From Ornithinimicrobium faecis (lineage in GTDB: Bacteria > Actinomycetota > Actinomycetes > Actinomycetales > Dermatophilaceae), in assembly GCF_023923225.1 (NCBI RefSeq), contig NZ_CP099489.1, forward strand, positions 1,488,001 to 1,552,000: a DNA stretch of 64,000 nt, written 5' to 3'. The translations under genes were made by a program, and so were the position numbers. This document shows positions 1 to 9,050 of this stretch, piece by piece (positions within the stretch are counted from its first letter, which is position 1; each line of letters starts with the position of its first letter). The notes under the pieces were generated by a model. That model made no database searches. It was not told the DNA's origin and worked only from the letters and a program-made list of their open reading frames with translations.

Positions 1-278
1 ACTACGAGGAGTGGACTCGTCGCTCGGGCAAGGTGGGGCTCGCCTTCGTTGCGCTGGGCGTCTTCATCGTGATCCTGCCGATCCTGGGCGTCATCCTCTC
101 GGCCGTCCTCCTCCTCACCTTCTGGATCCATTTCCTCTCCAGGGAACCGTGGCCATTGACGGTCGTGCTCGCGGTGCTGGGGGCGGTCGGTCTTTACCTG
201 GTCTTCGGCCAGTTCCTAGACGTGCAGTTCCCGATCGGTGTGATCGGCCAGCAGACCGGAATGGAGTTTGGGCTCTGA
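1..278 (+). CDS. TctB-like small membrane subunit of tripartite tricarboxylate transporter (5' truncated)
   Basis: Only the C-terminal part is present; the open frame begins at base 3 and runs in from outside the window. About 90 residues remain, mostly hydrophobic, with two to three membrane segments and a short polar tail ending GMEFGL. That fits the poorly conserved four-helix TctB subunit of secondary, binding-protein-dependent carboxylate importers. The main support is position: its TGA overlaps the ATG of a clear TctA gene by one base (TGATG), the usual TctC-TctB-TctA arrangement. The substrate-binding TctC gene would lie upstream, outside the window. Confidence 0.75.
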   Translation, partial: YEEWTRRSGKVGLAFVALGVFIVILPILGVILSAVLLLTFWIHFLSREPWPLTVVLAVLGAVGLYLVFGQFLDVQFPIGVIGQQTGMEFGL

Positions 279-1891
279 TGGACATCTTTGACGGGATAGC
301 CACCGGCTTTGCGACCGCAGCGACCCCACACAACCTGCTGTACGTCTTCATCGGCGTGCTCATCGGCACGGTGATCGGAGTGCTCCCAGGTCTCGGCCCC
401 TCAGCGACAATCGCACTGCTGCTGCCGCTCACCTACACGCTCGAACCAGCCACCGCCATCATCATGCTGGCAGGCATCTACTACGGATCGATGTATGGCG
501 GGACCATCACTTCGGTCCTGCTGAGACTGCCGGGCGAGGCAGCCTCTGTGGTAACCAGTATCGATGGGTACGAGATGGCCAAACAGGGGCGGGCTGGCCC
601 TGCGCTGGGTATCAGTGCGGTGGGATCCTTTATCGGTGGCATGGTTGCTGTCGTCGGTTTGATGTTGCTTGCACCGACACTCGCGGAGGTCGCCGTCGGG
701 ATCGGTCCACCGGAGTTCGTCGCGCTCGCAGTGCTCGGTCTTCTCCTAGTCACCTACCTGGGCACCAGGCACCCCTTCAAGAGTTTGGCCATGGCAGCCG
801 TGGGACTCCTGCTCGCGACTGTAGGGCAGGACCCGATCACCGGTGCCACGCGCTTCACCTTCGGTCAGCTCTCTCTGATCGATGGCTTCGACTTTGTGGC
901 GATCGCCATGGGCCTCTTCGGCGTGGGCGAGATCCTGCACGCCATCGAGCAGGATCAGACAGTCAAGGCGTTGACATCCAAGGTCAGGAACATCTGGCCG
1001 ACCCGTCAAGACTTCCGGGACTCGGCGGCGCCAATTGCGCGCGGTTCCGTGCTCGGCTTCTTCATCGGCGTCCTCCCCGGCGGTGGCGGCGTCGTCTCCT
1101 CCCTGGCGTCCTACGGTGCTGAGAAGAAGTTCAGCAAGAACAGCCGGCACGAGTTCGGCAAGGGAGCGATCGAAGGAGTGGCTGGCCCTGAGACGGCCAA
1201 CAATGCCTCGTCGACGTCGGCCTTCGTCCCGCTCTTGACCCTTGGTCTGCCCTCCAACGTTGTCCTTGCCCTCATCTTCGGAGCACTGACCATCCAGGGG
1301 ATCACTCCAGGCCCGTCGCTCATCGACGACCACCCCGACATCTTCTGGGGCGTCATCGCCTCCATGGTGATCGGGAACATCATCCTGCTGATCCTGAACG
1401 TGCCGCTGGTGGGCATTTTCGTGCAACTGCTTCGGGTCCGACCGGGGATCCTCGGTGCCTTCGCGCTCCTTATCACGTTGGCCGGTGTCTACTCGATCAA
1501 CAGCGACCTCAACGACATGTGGGTCGTTCTGGGCTTCGGGATCTTGGGCTGGCTGATGAAGAAGACGGGTTTCGAGCCCGGTCCCCTCGTGCTGGCGTTC
1601 GTCCTGGGTCCGATCCTGGAGGGTTCCTTCCGGCAGTCGATGTTGCTCTCAGACGGCAGCCTGGGCATCTTCATCCAGCGACCGGTCGCCGGCGTCGTCT
1701 TCGGACTCATCGCGGTCTTCCTCGTGTGGAGCACTGTGATGGCCCTGCGTGGTCGCTTCACGAGCGGCAAGGAACTGATCGAGCACGCAGCCATGGATGA
1801 CGACGAACTGGAGGCGCTGGGCGTCGGTGCCGATGAGCCGAAATCGGACTCCACCCCACCAGCCACGACGCGACACGCAAAGGATGATTGA
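278..1891 (+). CDS. TctA-family large membrane subunit of tripartite tricarboxylate transporter
   Basis: Predicted 537-residue polytopic membrane protein starting at the ATG that overlaps the tctB stop. An earlier in-frame opening is only the shadow of tctB. Family signatures are visible: [17 protein letters not shown] near residue 37 and the glycine-rich [10 protein letters not shown] near residue 265, the two pseudo-symmetric loops of TctA proteins, plus about a dozen hydrophobic helices. It should drive sodium- or proton-coupled uptake of a carboxylic acid delivered by a TctC binding protein. The neighbouring dehydrogenase, hydratase and crotonase suggest an acid that is degraded as a CoA thioester, but the substrate cannot be read from sequence. 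The hydrophilic C-terminal tail is rich in Asp, Glu and Pro. Confidence 0.92.
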   Translation: MDIFDGIATGFATAATPHNLLYVFIGVLIGTVIGVLPGLGPSATIALLLPLTYTLEPATAIIMLAGIYYGSMYGGTITSVLLRLPGEAASVVTSIDGYEMAKQGRAGPALGISAVGSFIGGMVAVVGLMLLAPTLAEVAVGIGPPEFVALAVLGLLLVTYLGTRHPFKSLAMAAVGLLLATVGQDPITGATRFTFGQLSLIDGFDFVAIAMGLFGVGEILHAIEQDQTVKALTSKVRNIWPTRQDFRDSAAPIARGSVLGFFIGVLPGGGGVVSSLASYGAEKKFSKNSRHEFGKGAIEGVAGPETANNASSTSAFVPLLTLGLPSNVVLALIFGALTIQGITPGPSLIDDHPDIFWGVIASMVIGNIILLILNVPLVGIFVQLLRVRPGILGAFALLITLAGVYSINSDLNDMWVVLGFGILGWLMKKTGFEPGPLVLAFVLGPILEGSFRQSMLLSDGSLGIFIQRPVAGVVFGLIAVFLVWSTVMALRGRFTSGKELIEHAAMDDDELEALGVGADEPKSDSTPPATTRHAKDD

Positions 1892-1892
1892 C

Positions 1893-2633
1893 ATGGGACT
1901 GCTACAAGACAAGGTGGCTGTGGTCACCGGCGGGGCGCAAGGTATCGGACTGGAGATTGCGCGTGCGCTCATCACCGAGGGTGCGAAGGTCGTGATCGGC
2001 GACATCAACCAGTCCGGCGGAGCGAGTGCGGTGCAGGCACTGGGAGGTTCGGATGTGGCCAGGTCCGCTGTGTGCGACGTTCGGTCGTCGGAGCAGATCG
2101 AGGCCTTGCTTGATGCTGCTGAGGAGACCTTCGGGCCGGTTGACGTCATGGTCAACAACGCGGGTATGACCCGCGACGCCACGATGCGAAAGATGACGGA
2201 ATCGGATTTCGACGATGTGATCGCGGTGCACCTCAAAGGGTGCTGGCTCGGCACCCGAGCCGCCGCCGCACGAATGCGCGAGCGAGGCACTGGGTCGATC
2301 ATTAACGTCAGTTCGATCTCTGGAAAGGTTGGCATGCTGGGGCAGACGAATTACTCAGCTGCCAAAGCAGGCATCGTGGGACTCACGAAGGCTGCCTGCA
2401 AGGAAGTTGCTTTCAAGAATGTGAGAGTCAATGCAATCCAGCCTGGCTACATCCGCACCGCGATGACCGAGGCGATGCCAGACCATGTGAAGGAGTCCAA
2501 GATCGCTGAGGTGCCTATGGGGCGACCGGGGGAGGTCGAGGAGGTGGCCAGCGTCGTCGTCTTCCTAGCTAGCGACATGGCCAGCTATATGACTGGCACG
2601 GTCCTAGAAATCTCCGGCGGACGACACATTTAA
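1893..2633 (+). CDS. FabG-like short-chain dehydrogenase/reductase
   Basis: 246-residue classical SDR. The cofactor motif TGGAQGIG lies at residues 12-19, NNAG at about 88-91, and the catalytic Ser141-Tyr154-Lys158 set in the YSAAK context. It ends in SGGRHI, a typical SDR C-terminus. I chose ATG 1893 over ATG 1884 because AAAGGA sits 8 bases before it. It begins one base after the tctA stop and lies 3 bases before the MaoC-like gene, so it is part of one operon. The likely role is NAD(P)-dependent oxidation of a 3-hydroxyacyl-CoA or ring hydroxyl in a CoA-linked degradation route; a biosynthetic FabG role is less likely here. Third-position GC is lower than in genes beyond 4 kb. Confidence 0.88.
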   Translation: MGLLQDKVAVVTGGAQGIGLEIARALITEGAKVVIGDINQSGGASAVQALGGSDVARSAVCDVRSSEQIEALLDAAEETFGPVDVMVNNAGMTRDATMRKMTESDFDDVIAVHLKGCWLGTRAAAARMRERGTGSIINVSSISGKVGMLGQTNYSAAKAGIVGLTKAACKEVAFKNVRVNAIQPGYIRTAMTEAMPDHVKESKIAEVPMGRPGEVEEVASVVVFLASDMASYMTGTVLEISGGRHI

Positions 2634-2636
2634 GTC

Positions 2637-3113
2637 ATGCGCACCTTCAACACCTTGTCCGATTTAGCGGGCGCAGTTGGCGAGCATCTCGGGCACAGCG
2701 ACTGGATTGCCGTGGAGCAGGACATGATCACTGCATTCGGGGAGGTCACCGGTGATCAGCAATGGATTCACAGTGATCCAGCACGCGCCGCATCCGGGCC
2801 GTACGGCACCACGGTTGCTCACGGCTATCTGATTCTGTCCTTGCTACCGGTCCTGACCGCCCAGCTCTATGAGGTCCGCGGAGTGTCCGCGACGATCAAC
2901 TATGGGCTGGACCGGGTGCGATTCCCTTCACCTGTCCGGGTTGGTTCGCGCATCCGAGTTGGTGCAGAGATCGTGTCGGTTGAACCCGGCTCTGGACATG
3001 CCACCCAGGCGGTCGTGCGCATGACCGTGCAGGTCGAAGGAGTGGACCGACCGGCTTGCGTCGCGGACACCGTGCGACGGTTTGTGCCCGACGCAGGTGG
3101 GGCCAATGGCTGA
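2637..3113 (+). CDS. MaoC-like hot-dog-fold dehydratase/enoyl hydratase
   Basis: 158 residues, one hot-dog domain. The hydratase signature is visible: Asp40 and His45 in the GDQQWIHSDPARA region, then GTTVAHGYLILSLLP, as in single-domain MaoC/NodN-like (R)-specific hydratases. It follows the SDR by 3 bases and overlaps the next gene by 8 bases, so all three are probably translated together. It probably hydrates or dehydrates an acyl-CoA in the same route as the SDR and crotonase. The physiological substrate is unknown. Confidence 0.85.
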   Translation: MRTFNTLSDLAGAVGEHLGHSDWIAVEQDMITAFGEVTGDQQWIHSDPARAASGPYGTTVAHGYLILSLLPVLTAQLYEVRGVSATINYGLDRVRFPSPVRVGSRIRVGAEIVSVEPGSGHATQAVVRMTVQVEGVDRPACVADTVRRFVPDAGGANG

Positions 3114-3963
3114 TTTGCCAACAGCAGAAACGCTGCTCGTCGACCGCGACGGAGCAGTCGTCACCTTGACCCTTAACAGGCCACACAGCAAGAACGCTCT
3201 CGATGACCCCACTGTGCAGCGATTGCAGGATGAATTGCGGGGTGCACGCGACGACACCGATGTGCGGGTTCTGATCCTTGCCGGTAGTGGAGGCGATTTT
3301 TGCTCTGGTGCTGATGTCGGGGGTGATCGGAAGGAAGGCCATCCCGTCGACCGCATGCGTTGGTTCGGGGACACGGCCATGCTGTTGGCGGAGTTTCCGA
3401 AGCCCGTGATCGCTAAGGTCCGTGGTGTCGCAGTTGGGGCTGGATGCAACTTGGCCCTGGCTGCTGATTTTGTCGTGGCAACGCCGGAAGCACGGTTCTC
3501 CCAGATCTTTGGCCGTCGTGGACTGTCACCTGACTTCGGTGGAACTTGGCTGTTGCCGCGCACGGTGGGGCTGCTCCAAGCCAAGCGGCTCGCGCTGCTG
3601 GCCGAGATCATCAGTGCCGAGGAGGCGTCGCGGTTGGGCATGGTCACGTGGATCAGGCCTGCTCACGAGATCGACACCTTTGTGGAGGATCTGGCGTCTC
3701 AGTTGGCGGCTGGCCCACCCGTGGCGATGGCTCTGACCAAGTCCATGCTCAACCAAGCCTCGACGCAGAGTCTGCGCGAGGCGCTGGACAACGAGGGGAG
3801 GGTCGCTGCCATTAATCTGGCAACGGACGCCATGGCCGCTCGACAGGCTTTCGTGGACAAGGTCGAGCCCACATTCTCAGGGAGTTGGCACGTGGATACG
3901 ACGTTGCGGGCGGACCCTTCACCGCACGATGAAGCGGTCGATGTCAACGGCGATTCTGATTGA
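3106..3963 (+). CDS. Enoyl-CoA hydratase/isomerase family protein, PaaG-like
   Basis: 285-residue crotonase. The start is the ATG inside the MaoC gene (8-base overlap). The oxyanion-hole segment SGADVGG is near residue 68 and AVGAGCNLALAAD near 109-121. In place of the hydratase glutamate loop there is GLSPDFGGTWLLPRTVG with Asp143, the pattern of PaaG-type isomerases that act on 1,2-epoxyphenylacetyl-CoA or move double bonds. That makes an isomerase or ring-modifying role more likely than simple hydration. The segment before this gene shows no phenylacetate epoxidase, so a full paa pathway is not implied. It is the last gene before a 91-base gap and a change in codon style. Confidence 0.82.
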   Translation: MADLPTAETLLVDRDGAVVTLTLNRPHSKNALDDPTVQRLQDELRGARDDTDVRVLILAGSGGDFCSGADVGGDRKEGHPVDRMRWFGDTAMLLAEFPKPVIAKVRGVAVGAGCNLALAADFVVATPEARFSQIFGRRGLSPDFGGTWLLPRTVGLLQAKRLALLAEIISAEEASRLGMVTWIRPAHEIDTFVEDLASQLAAGPPVAMALTKSMLNQASTQSLREALDNEGRVAAINLATDAMAARQAFVDKVEPTFSGSWHVDTTLRADPSPHDEAVDVNGDSD

Positions 3964-3996
3964 GACTCATGATGTCCTAGTGGGGTAGACGCAGGC

Positions 3997-4028
3997 ATTG
4001 GAATCATCTCAATTGGACCCGCTAGCGT
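3997..4028 (+). promoter_or_regulatory. Possible promoter of the cat operon
   Basis: The 91-base gap before catB holds TTGGAA (3998-4003) and TAGCGT (4023-4028), 19 bases apart and fitting the loose actinobacterial TANNNT -10. ATTGGA occurs twice, 15 bases apart (3997 and 4012), which could serve a regulator. No regulator gene lies next to the operon. Weak sequence-only call. Confidence 0.3.
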
Positions 4029-4054
4029 GGGGCCAGGGTCAGAGGGAGGTGCAC

Positions 4055-5158
4055 GTGAAGATCACGCAGATCGAGGCGATACCGTTCGCGATTCCCTACG
4101 CCAAGACGCTGAAATTCGCGAGTGGCGAGGTGCGGACGGCCGACCACGTGTTGGTCCGGGTGCACACCGAGGACGGGCTGGTCGGCACGGCTGAGGCGCC
4201 GCCGCGGCCCTACACCTACGGCGAGACGCAGCAGTCGATCGTCGCGGTGGTCGACACCATCTTTGCCCCGCAGATCACCGGCCACTCTGTGCTGGAGCGC
4301 GAACAGATCCAGGCGATCATGCACCGCACGGTCGGCAACCCGACAGCCAAGGCCGCAGTCGACATGGCGATCTGGGACGTGATCGGGCAGGCCCTGGACG
4401 TCTCGGTCAGCCAGTTGCTCGGCGGGTGGACCGACCGGATGCGGGTCAGTCACATGCTCGGCTTCGACACACCGGACAAGATGGTCGCCGAGGCCCAGGC
4501 CATCCACGAGCGCTGTGGCATCGCGACCTTCAAGGTCAAGGTCGGTCGTCGCCCGGTGACCCTCGACGTCGACGTTGTCCGCGCCCTGCGCGAGCACTTC
4601 GGCGACGCCGTCGAGCTCTACATCGACGGCAACCGCGGCTGGACACCCTCGGAGTCCGCCGACGCACTGCATCGCATGGCCGACCTGGGACTGACTCTCG
4701 CCGAGGAGCTCTGCCCAGCTGACGACATACTGGGTCGTCGGTGGTTGGTGCGCCAGTGCCCGGTGCCTTTTGTCGCAGACGAGAGCGCCACCACCCCCGG
4801 TGAGGTGACCCGGGAGCTGCTGGACGGCAACGCCAACGCCCTCAGCATCAAGACCGCCCGCACCGGTTTCACTGTCTCGGGGCGGATCCTGGGACAGGCA
4901 GAGGGACTGGGCGTCGAGGTCGTGATGGGCAACCAGATCGACGGGCAGGTCGGCACGCTGTGCTCCGTGGCCTTCGGTGCCGCCCACCGGTCGACGTCCC
5001 TGCGCGCCGGCGAGCTGTCCAACTTCCTCGACATGAAGGACGACCTGCTGGCTGAACCCCTGCAGATCACCGACGGCACCCTCGCCGTGCGGCCCGGCCC
5101 CGGACTGGGGCTGCAGATCGACGACGACAAACTCACCCACTACCGCCAGGACACCTGA
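4055..5158 (+). CDS. catB: Muconate cycloisomerase
   Basis: 367 residues from GTG 4055, which is preceded by GGGAGG; the longer ATG opening at 3998 lacks a site and would add an atypical leader. Enolase-superfamily fold. Visible active-site set: Lys-x-Lys (Lys160, Lys162) in FKVKVG, metal ligands Asp191 (YIDGNRGW), Glu218 and Asp242 (VADES), and Lys266 (SIKTART), the muconate-lactonising pattern. It converts cis,cis-muconate to muconolactone in the catechol branch of the beta-ketoadipate pathway, in the cytoplasm. First gene of the catB-catA-catC-pcaF-pcaD cluster, 46 bases before catA. A chloromuconate cycloisomerase is the main alternative, but no chlorocatechol genes are nearby. Confidence 0.93.
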   Translation: MKITQIEAIPFAIPYAKTLKFASGEVRTADHVLVRVHTEDGLVGTAEAPPRPYTYGETQQSIVAVVDTIFAPQITGHSVLEREQIQAIMHRTVGNPTAKAAVDMAIWDVIGQALDVSVSQLLGGWTDRMRVSHMLGFDTPDKMVAEAQAIHERCGIATFKVKVGRRPVTLDVDVVRALREHFGDAVELYIDGNRGWTPSESADALHRMADLGLTLAEELCPADDILGRRWLVRQCPVPFVADESATTPGEVTRELLDGNANALSIKTARTGFTVSGRILGQAEGLGVEVVMGNQIDGQVGTLCSVAFGAAHRSTSLRAGELSNFLDMKDDLLAEPLQITDGTLAVRPGPGLGLQIDDDKLTHYRQDT

Positions 5159-5204
5159 GCGGTCCAGCAACGAACCCAGCAGTCACCGAGGCGAAGGAGT
5201 CACC

Positions 5205-6074
5205 ATGACCGACCAGAACACCGACGACGAGACCCAGGCCCGCGCCGCAGACTCAGGCGCCGGTGCGACCGCCGCCTTCCAGAGCAAGACGGGCCAGGGC
5301 GCCGGGTTGGAGGACGTCACCCCGGAGCGAGTCAACACGCTGGCGACCGAGGTGCTGACCGCGGTCCACGACACGATCCGCAAGCACAAGGTGACCTATG
5401 CGGAGTATGACGCGCTCAAGGCGTGGCTGATCTCCGTGGGGGAGGACGGCGAGTGGCCGCTGTTCCTCGACGTGTGGGTCGAGCACGTCGTCGAGGAGGT
5501 CGCCAACGAGGACCGCGAGGGGACCAAGGGCAGCATCGAGGGCCCCTACTACGTGCCGAATGCTCCGGAGCTGGCCGCCGACGCGACGCTGCCGATGCGC
5601 GAGGATGAGTCCGGCACCGCCTTGACGTTCCAGGGTCAGGTGACCGCCGTTGGTGGCGCCCCGATCCCGGGCGCGAAGGTTGAGATCTGGCAGGCCGACG
5701 CGCAGGGCTTCTACTCGCAATACGCCCCCGGCATCCCGGAGTGGAACCTGCGCGGCACCGTGATCGCCGACGAGCAGGGCCGCTATCAGATTGGGACCCT
5801 GCAGCCGGCGCCCTATCAGATCCCAACCGACGGCTCCTGCGGCAAGTTGATCGCGGCGGCCGGCTGGCACGCGTGGCGACCGGCTCACCTGCACCTGAAG
5901 GTCTCGGCGCCCGGGTGCCAGCTGATCACCACCCAGCTCTACTTCCCCGGCGACCCGCACAACGAGGACGACATTGCCTCGGCCGTCAAGCCCGAGCTGA
6001 TGCTCGACATCCAGCCCGCGGAGTCCGGCGAGGGCAACCAGACGACCTACAACTTCGAGCTCGACCCGGCCTGA
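5205..6074 (+). CDS. catA: Catechol 1,2-dioxygenase
   Basis: 289 residues, intradiol dioxygenase. The four non-haem Fe(III) ligands are visible: Tyr170 (GFYSQY), Tyr204 (APYQIP), His228 and His230 (RPAHLH). The N-terminal helical linker domain (about residues 38-115) distinguishes it from protocatechuate enzymes. It opens catechol between the hydroxyls to give cis,cis-muconate, the substrate of the upstream catB product. Strong site GAAGGAG 6 bases before the ATG. The first 35 residues are polar and low in complexity, probably disordered. Confidence 0.95.
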   Translation: MTDQNTDDETQARAADSGAGATAAFQSKTGQGAGLEDVTPERVNTLATEVLTAVHDTIRKHKVTYAEYDALKAWLISVGEDGEWPLFLDVWVEHVVEEVANEDREGTKGSIEGPYYVPNAPELAADATLPMREDESGTALTFQGQVTAVGGAPIPGAKVEIWQADAQGFYSQYAPGIPEWNLRGTVIADEQGRYQIGTLQPAPYQIPTDGSCGKLIAAAGWHAWRPAHLHLKVSAPGCQLITTQLYFPGDPHNEDDIASAVKPELMLDIQPAESGEGNQTTYNFELDPA

Positions 6075-6136
6075 GTCGGCCCGCCGGGCCACACCCCAGC
6101 CCACACCACCCACGACCCATTCGACAGGAGGCGGCA

Positions 6137-6424
6137 GTGCTCTACGCCGTGAAGATGGACGTCGCGATCCCGCGCGACCTGGACCCCGAGGTGCGCGCCG
6201 AGACCGTGGCGCGCGAGAAGGCCTACAGCCACGAGCTCCAGCGCGGCGGTGAGTGGGTGCACATCTGGCGGATGGTGGGGCAATACTCCAACCTCAGCAT
6301 CTTTGACGTGGCCAGCAACGAGCGGCTGCACGAGATCCTGTGGAACCTGCCGCTGTTCCCCTATATGACAATGGAGATCACGCCCTTGGCCCAGCACCCG
6401 TCCGACATCGCGGTGGAGTCATGA
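6137..6424 (+). CDS. catC: Muconolactone delta-isomerase
   Basis: 95 residues from GTG 6137, with AGGAGG six bases upstream. Length and the segments LYAVKMDVAIP, WRMVGQYSNLSIFDV and LWNLPLFPYMTMEITPLAQHPS are typical of the small decameric CatC family. It isomerises muconolactone to 3-oxoadipate enol-lactone. The stop overlaps the next start (ATGA), so translation with pcaF is coupled. Confidence 0.94.
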   Translation: MLYAVKMDVAIPRDLDPEVRAETVAREKAYSHELQRGGEWVHIWRMVGQYSNLSIFDVASNERLHEILWNLPLFPYMTMEITPLAQHPSDIAVES

Positions 6425-7647
6425 TGGGCGGGGCCCCCGCGGCCGGAACCGACATCGTCATCTGCTCGCCGCTGCGCACGCCGGTCGGCGGCTTCCTAGG
6501 GTCTCTATCGTCGCTAAGCGCGGCACAGTTGGGCACCCAGCTTATGAAGGTGCTCGTCGAGCGCACGAGGCTCGGTGAGGACGACGTCGACGACGTGATC
6601 ATCGGCCAGGCCAACTCCAACGGTGATAGCCCTGCCCTCGGCCGCATCCTGGCTCTCGACGCTGGGCTCGGGACGGGTGTGCCCGGCGCACAAGTTGACC
6701 GTCGGTGCGGCTCGGGACTGCAGGCCGTCCTATATGCCGCGATGCAGGTCAGCACCGGCGGCTCGGCCCTGGTGGTGGCTGGGGGAGTCGAGGCGATGAG
6801 CCAGGTCGAGCACTATGCGACCCTCCGCCTCGGGGTGCGCAGCGACGTCCAGTTGCAGGACCGCCTGGCGCGGGCGCGCGTGACTGCCGGTGGTGTGAAC
6901 CACCCGGTGCCCGGCGGGATGATCGAGACAGCGGAGAACCTGCGCCGCGAGTTCTCGATCAGCCGGGAGGACCAGGACGCCCTGGCCCTGCGCTCGCAGC
7001 AGCAGTATGCCGCGGGCCTGGCCGCCGGGAACTTCGCCGACGAACTGGTGCCGGTCGAGGTCAAGGGCCGCAAGGGCACGACGATCGTCGACACCGACGA
7101 GCACCCGCGACCGGACACCACCATGGAGGTGCTGGCCGGGCTGCGGCCGATCATGGGCCGATCAGACCCGGACGCCACGGTCACCGCGGGCAACGCCAGC
7201 GGCCAGAACGATGCTGCGGCCCTGTGCGTGGTCACCACTCGCGCCGACGCGGAGCGACGCGGGCTGGAGCCGTTGCTCGCCCTGCGGTCGTGGGCCGTCG
7301 CCGGTTGCGGGCCCGAGGTGATGGGCATCGGACCGGTGCCGGCGAGCGCGCAGGCACTGTCTCGTGCCGGACTGTCGATGGCTGACATGGACCTGATTGA
7401 GCTCAACGAGGCTTTCGCGGCGCAGGCTCTGGCCGTGACCAGGCAGTGGCAGCTCAGCGACGCCGACTGGGAGCGGGTCAACGTCAACGGATCCGGCATC
7501 TCGATGGGGCACCCCGTCGGGGCCACCGGCGCCCGCATCCTGGCCACGATGGCCTACGAGATGCGTCGCCGCGGCAGCCGCTACGGCCTGGAGACGATGT
7601 GCATCGGTGGCGGCCAGGGACTGGCCGCGGTCTTCGAGGCGGCATGA
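6421..7647 (+). CDS. pcaF: 3-oxoadipyl-CoA thiolase (acetyl-CoA acyltransferase)
   Basis: 408 residues, thiolase fold. Nucleophile Cys96 in DRRCGSGLQAV; near the C-terminus NGSGISMGHPVGATGAR supplies the His and CIGGGQG the second Cys. The start is one of two tandem ATGs (6421 or 6424) overlapping the catC stop. In this setting it should cleave 3-oxoadipyl-CoA to succinyl-CoA and acetyl-CoA. The CoA transferase (pcaIJ) needed to make its substrate is not in the window. A general acetoacetyl-CoA thiolase cannot be excluded on sequence alone. Confidence 0.88.
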   Translation: MMGGAPAAGTDIVICSPLRTPVGGFLGSLSSLSAAQLGTQLMKVLVERTRLGEDDVDDVIIGQANSNGDSPALGRILALDAGLGTGVPGAQVDRRCGSGLQAVLYAAMQVSTGGSALVVAGGVEAMSQVEHYATLRLGVRSDVQLQDRLARARVTAGGVNHPVPGGMIETAENLRREFSISREDQDALALRSQQQYAAGLAAGNFADELVPVEVKGRKGTTIVDTDEHPRPDTTMEVLAGLRPIMGRSDPDATVTAGNASGQNDAAALCVVTTRADAERRGLEPLLALRSWAVAGCGPEVMGIGPVPASAQALSRAGLSMADMDLIELNEAFAAQALAVTRQWQLSDADWERVNVNGSGISMGHPVGATGARILATMAYEMRRRGSRYGLETMCIGGGQGLAAVFEAA

Positions 7648-8426
7648 GCGCCGTCGAGGTGCACCACGAGGAGGTGCGCGGCCCCTCGGTGGCCGACGAC
7701 GCCCCGGTCGTGGTCCTGTCCAACTCGCTCGGGTCCGACCTGTCGATGTGGGACCCGCAGGTGGCCGCGCTCGCAGAGCACTTCCGGGTGGTCCGTTATG
7801 ACACCCGAGGGCACGGACGCTCCCCGGTGCCGGACGGGCCCCACTCCATCGACGACCTCGTCGATGATGCCGTCGCGCTGCTGGACCGTCTCGGTGTGGA
7901 GCGTGCCCACTTCGTGGGGCTATCGCTCGGCGGGATGACCGGCATGCGCCTGGCCGCGCGAGAGCCCGACCGGGTTGATCGCCTGGCGCTGCTGTGCACT
8001 GGTGCGGCGATGCCACCGGCCTCGAACTGGACCGATCGGGCCGCGACGGTGCGTGGGGGCGGCACCGGCGTCATCGCTCAGGCTGTGGTCTCGCGCTGGT
8101 TCACCGAGAGTCTCCGAGGGCAGTCGCCGGATCGGATCGCGAGCTTCGAGGCGATGGTGGCGGCGACCCCGGCCGAGGGCTATGCCGGGTGCTGCGAGGT
8201 CATCGCCGAGATGGACCTCACTGGTGATCTGCCCTCGATCCGGGCTCGCACGCTGGTGCTGGCCGGTGAAGACGACCCAGCGGCACCGCCGAGCATGATG
8301 GCGGCGCTCGCCGAACACATCCCGGACGCCGAGCTCCTCGTGGTGCCGCAGTCGGCACACCTGGCCAATGTTGAGCAGCCGGAGACGGTCACCGAGGCCC
8401 TGGTGCAGCACCTGACTGCGGATTGA
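7644..8426 (+). CDS. pcaD: 3-oxoadipate enol-lactonase (alpha/beta hydrolase)
   Basis: 260 residues starting at the ATG that overlaps the pcaF stop (ATGA). Alpha/beta hydrolase: nucleophile Ser94 in GLSLGG, acid Asp210 or Asp211 in AGEDDPA, His239 in QSAHLAN, plus the N-terminal NSLGSDLSMWDPQ and YDTRGHGRS segments common in enol-lactonases. It hydrolyses 3-oxoadipate enol-lactone to 3-oxoadipate. It sits after the thiolase although it acts before it in the pathway. Last gene of the operon; a hairpin follows at 8447-8476. Confidence 0.9.
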   Translation: MSAVEVHHEEVRGPSVADDAPVVVLSNSLGSDLSMWDPQVAALAEHFRVVRYDTRGHGRSPVPDGPHSIDDLVDDAVALLDRLGVERAHFVGLSLGGMTGMRLAAREPDRVDRLALLCTGAAMPPASNWTDRAATVRGGGTGVIAQAVVSRWFTESLRGQSPDRIASFEAMVAATPAEGYAGCCEVIAEMDLTGDLPSIRARTLVLAGEDDPAAPPSMMAALAEHIPDAELLVVPQSAHLANVEQPETVTEALVQHLTAD

Positions 8427-8446
8427 GGTTTCTGGGCCAGGACTGA

Positions 8447-8476
8447 GAGGGCCGCGCCTCCGCGGCTCGCGCCCTC
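8447..8476. terminator. Hairpin terminator after pcaD
   Basis: GAGGGCCGCG (8447-8456) pairs with CGCGCCCTC (8468-8476) with one bulged C and an 11-base loop. It lies between the convergent pcaD and the hypothetical gene on the minus strand, so it may serve both. No U-tract. Confidence 0.5.
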
Positions 8477-8490
8477 GCCGTAGGCGCACT

Positions 8491-8931
8491 TCACCGGCGC
8501 GAGCTGAGCTGGTCGAGCGGTGCGGCCAGGTGCACCCAGCCCAGCCAGACGTTGGAGGTCTCGCCCTGGATCCGCATCCGGTCCTCCTTCTCACGCAGGT
8601 CCAGGGCACGGTCCTGCGTGGAGTCGAACAGCACGTACTCCGTGTCTGCTGTGCCACCGGACGCGCCTCCGATGATGCCCCGCCCGGAGAGCGTCTCGTC
8701 GGCCTGGATCATGGCAAACAGGATCGGGTTGCGCCCCGCGTCGGTCAGGGTCTGGATCACCTGCAGGCGGCCGTTGTTGGGGTTGACCCGCACGGACTCG
8801 ACCCCGGCGCTGATGTGCGCGCCGTTGGCGTGAATGCTCGGCCAGCCCTCCGGGTCGGAGAAGCGCACCACGCACCCGCTGATCAGGACGTCGCTGCCGG
8901 GGATGGGATCGGTCATGAACTCGTTGGTCAT
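8491..8931 (-). CDS. Hypothetical protein
   Basis: 146 residues. I do not recognise a family. The sequence looks like a real soluble protein with mixed beta content: VRFSDPEGWPSIHANGAHISAGVESVRVNPNNGRLQVIQTL is split over several strands and the middle is glycine-rich (GRGIIGGASGG). A second Met at codon 6 (start 8916) is possible; neither start has a clear ribosome site. It is divergent from the DDN-like gene and convergent with pcaD. The plus-strand opening over it is a shadow. Confidence 0.6.
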   Translation of the reverse strand: MTNEFMTDPIPGSDVLISGCVVRFSDPEGWPSIHANGAHISAGVESVRVNPNNGRLQVIQTLTDAGRNPILFAMIQADETLSGRGIIGGASGGTADTEYVLFDSTQDRALDLREKEDRMRIQGETSNVWLGWVHLAAPLDQLSSRR

Positions 8932-9050
8932 GGGAGGCGACGTTACCCAGATGTCATGTGTGGGGCCTGTTGGTCGGGGCAGCGCTCCGCTATTTTTGGG
9001 GGCAGTGGACCTCAGTCACGAGGTGGCGCGGCACTCACCCAGGAGCACGT

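Noticed and set aside
1..3963. Complete phenylacetate degradation cluster
   Set aside because: Only a PaaG-like crotonase and general CoA enzymes are present; no epoxidase (paaABCDE), ligase (paaK) or ring-opening gene (paaZ) in the window.
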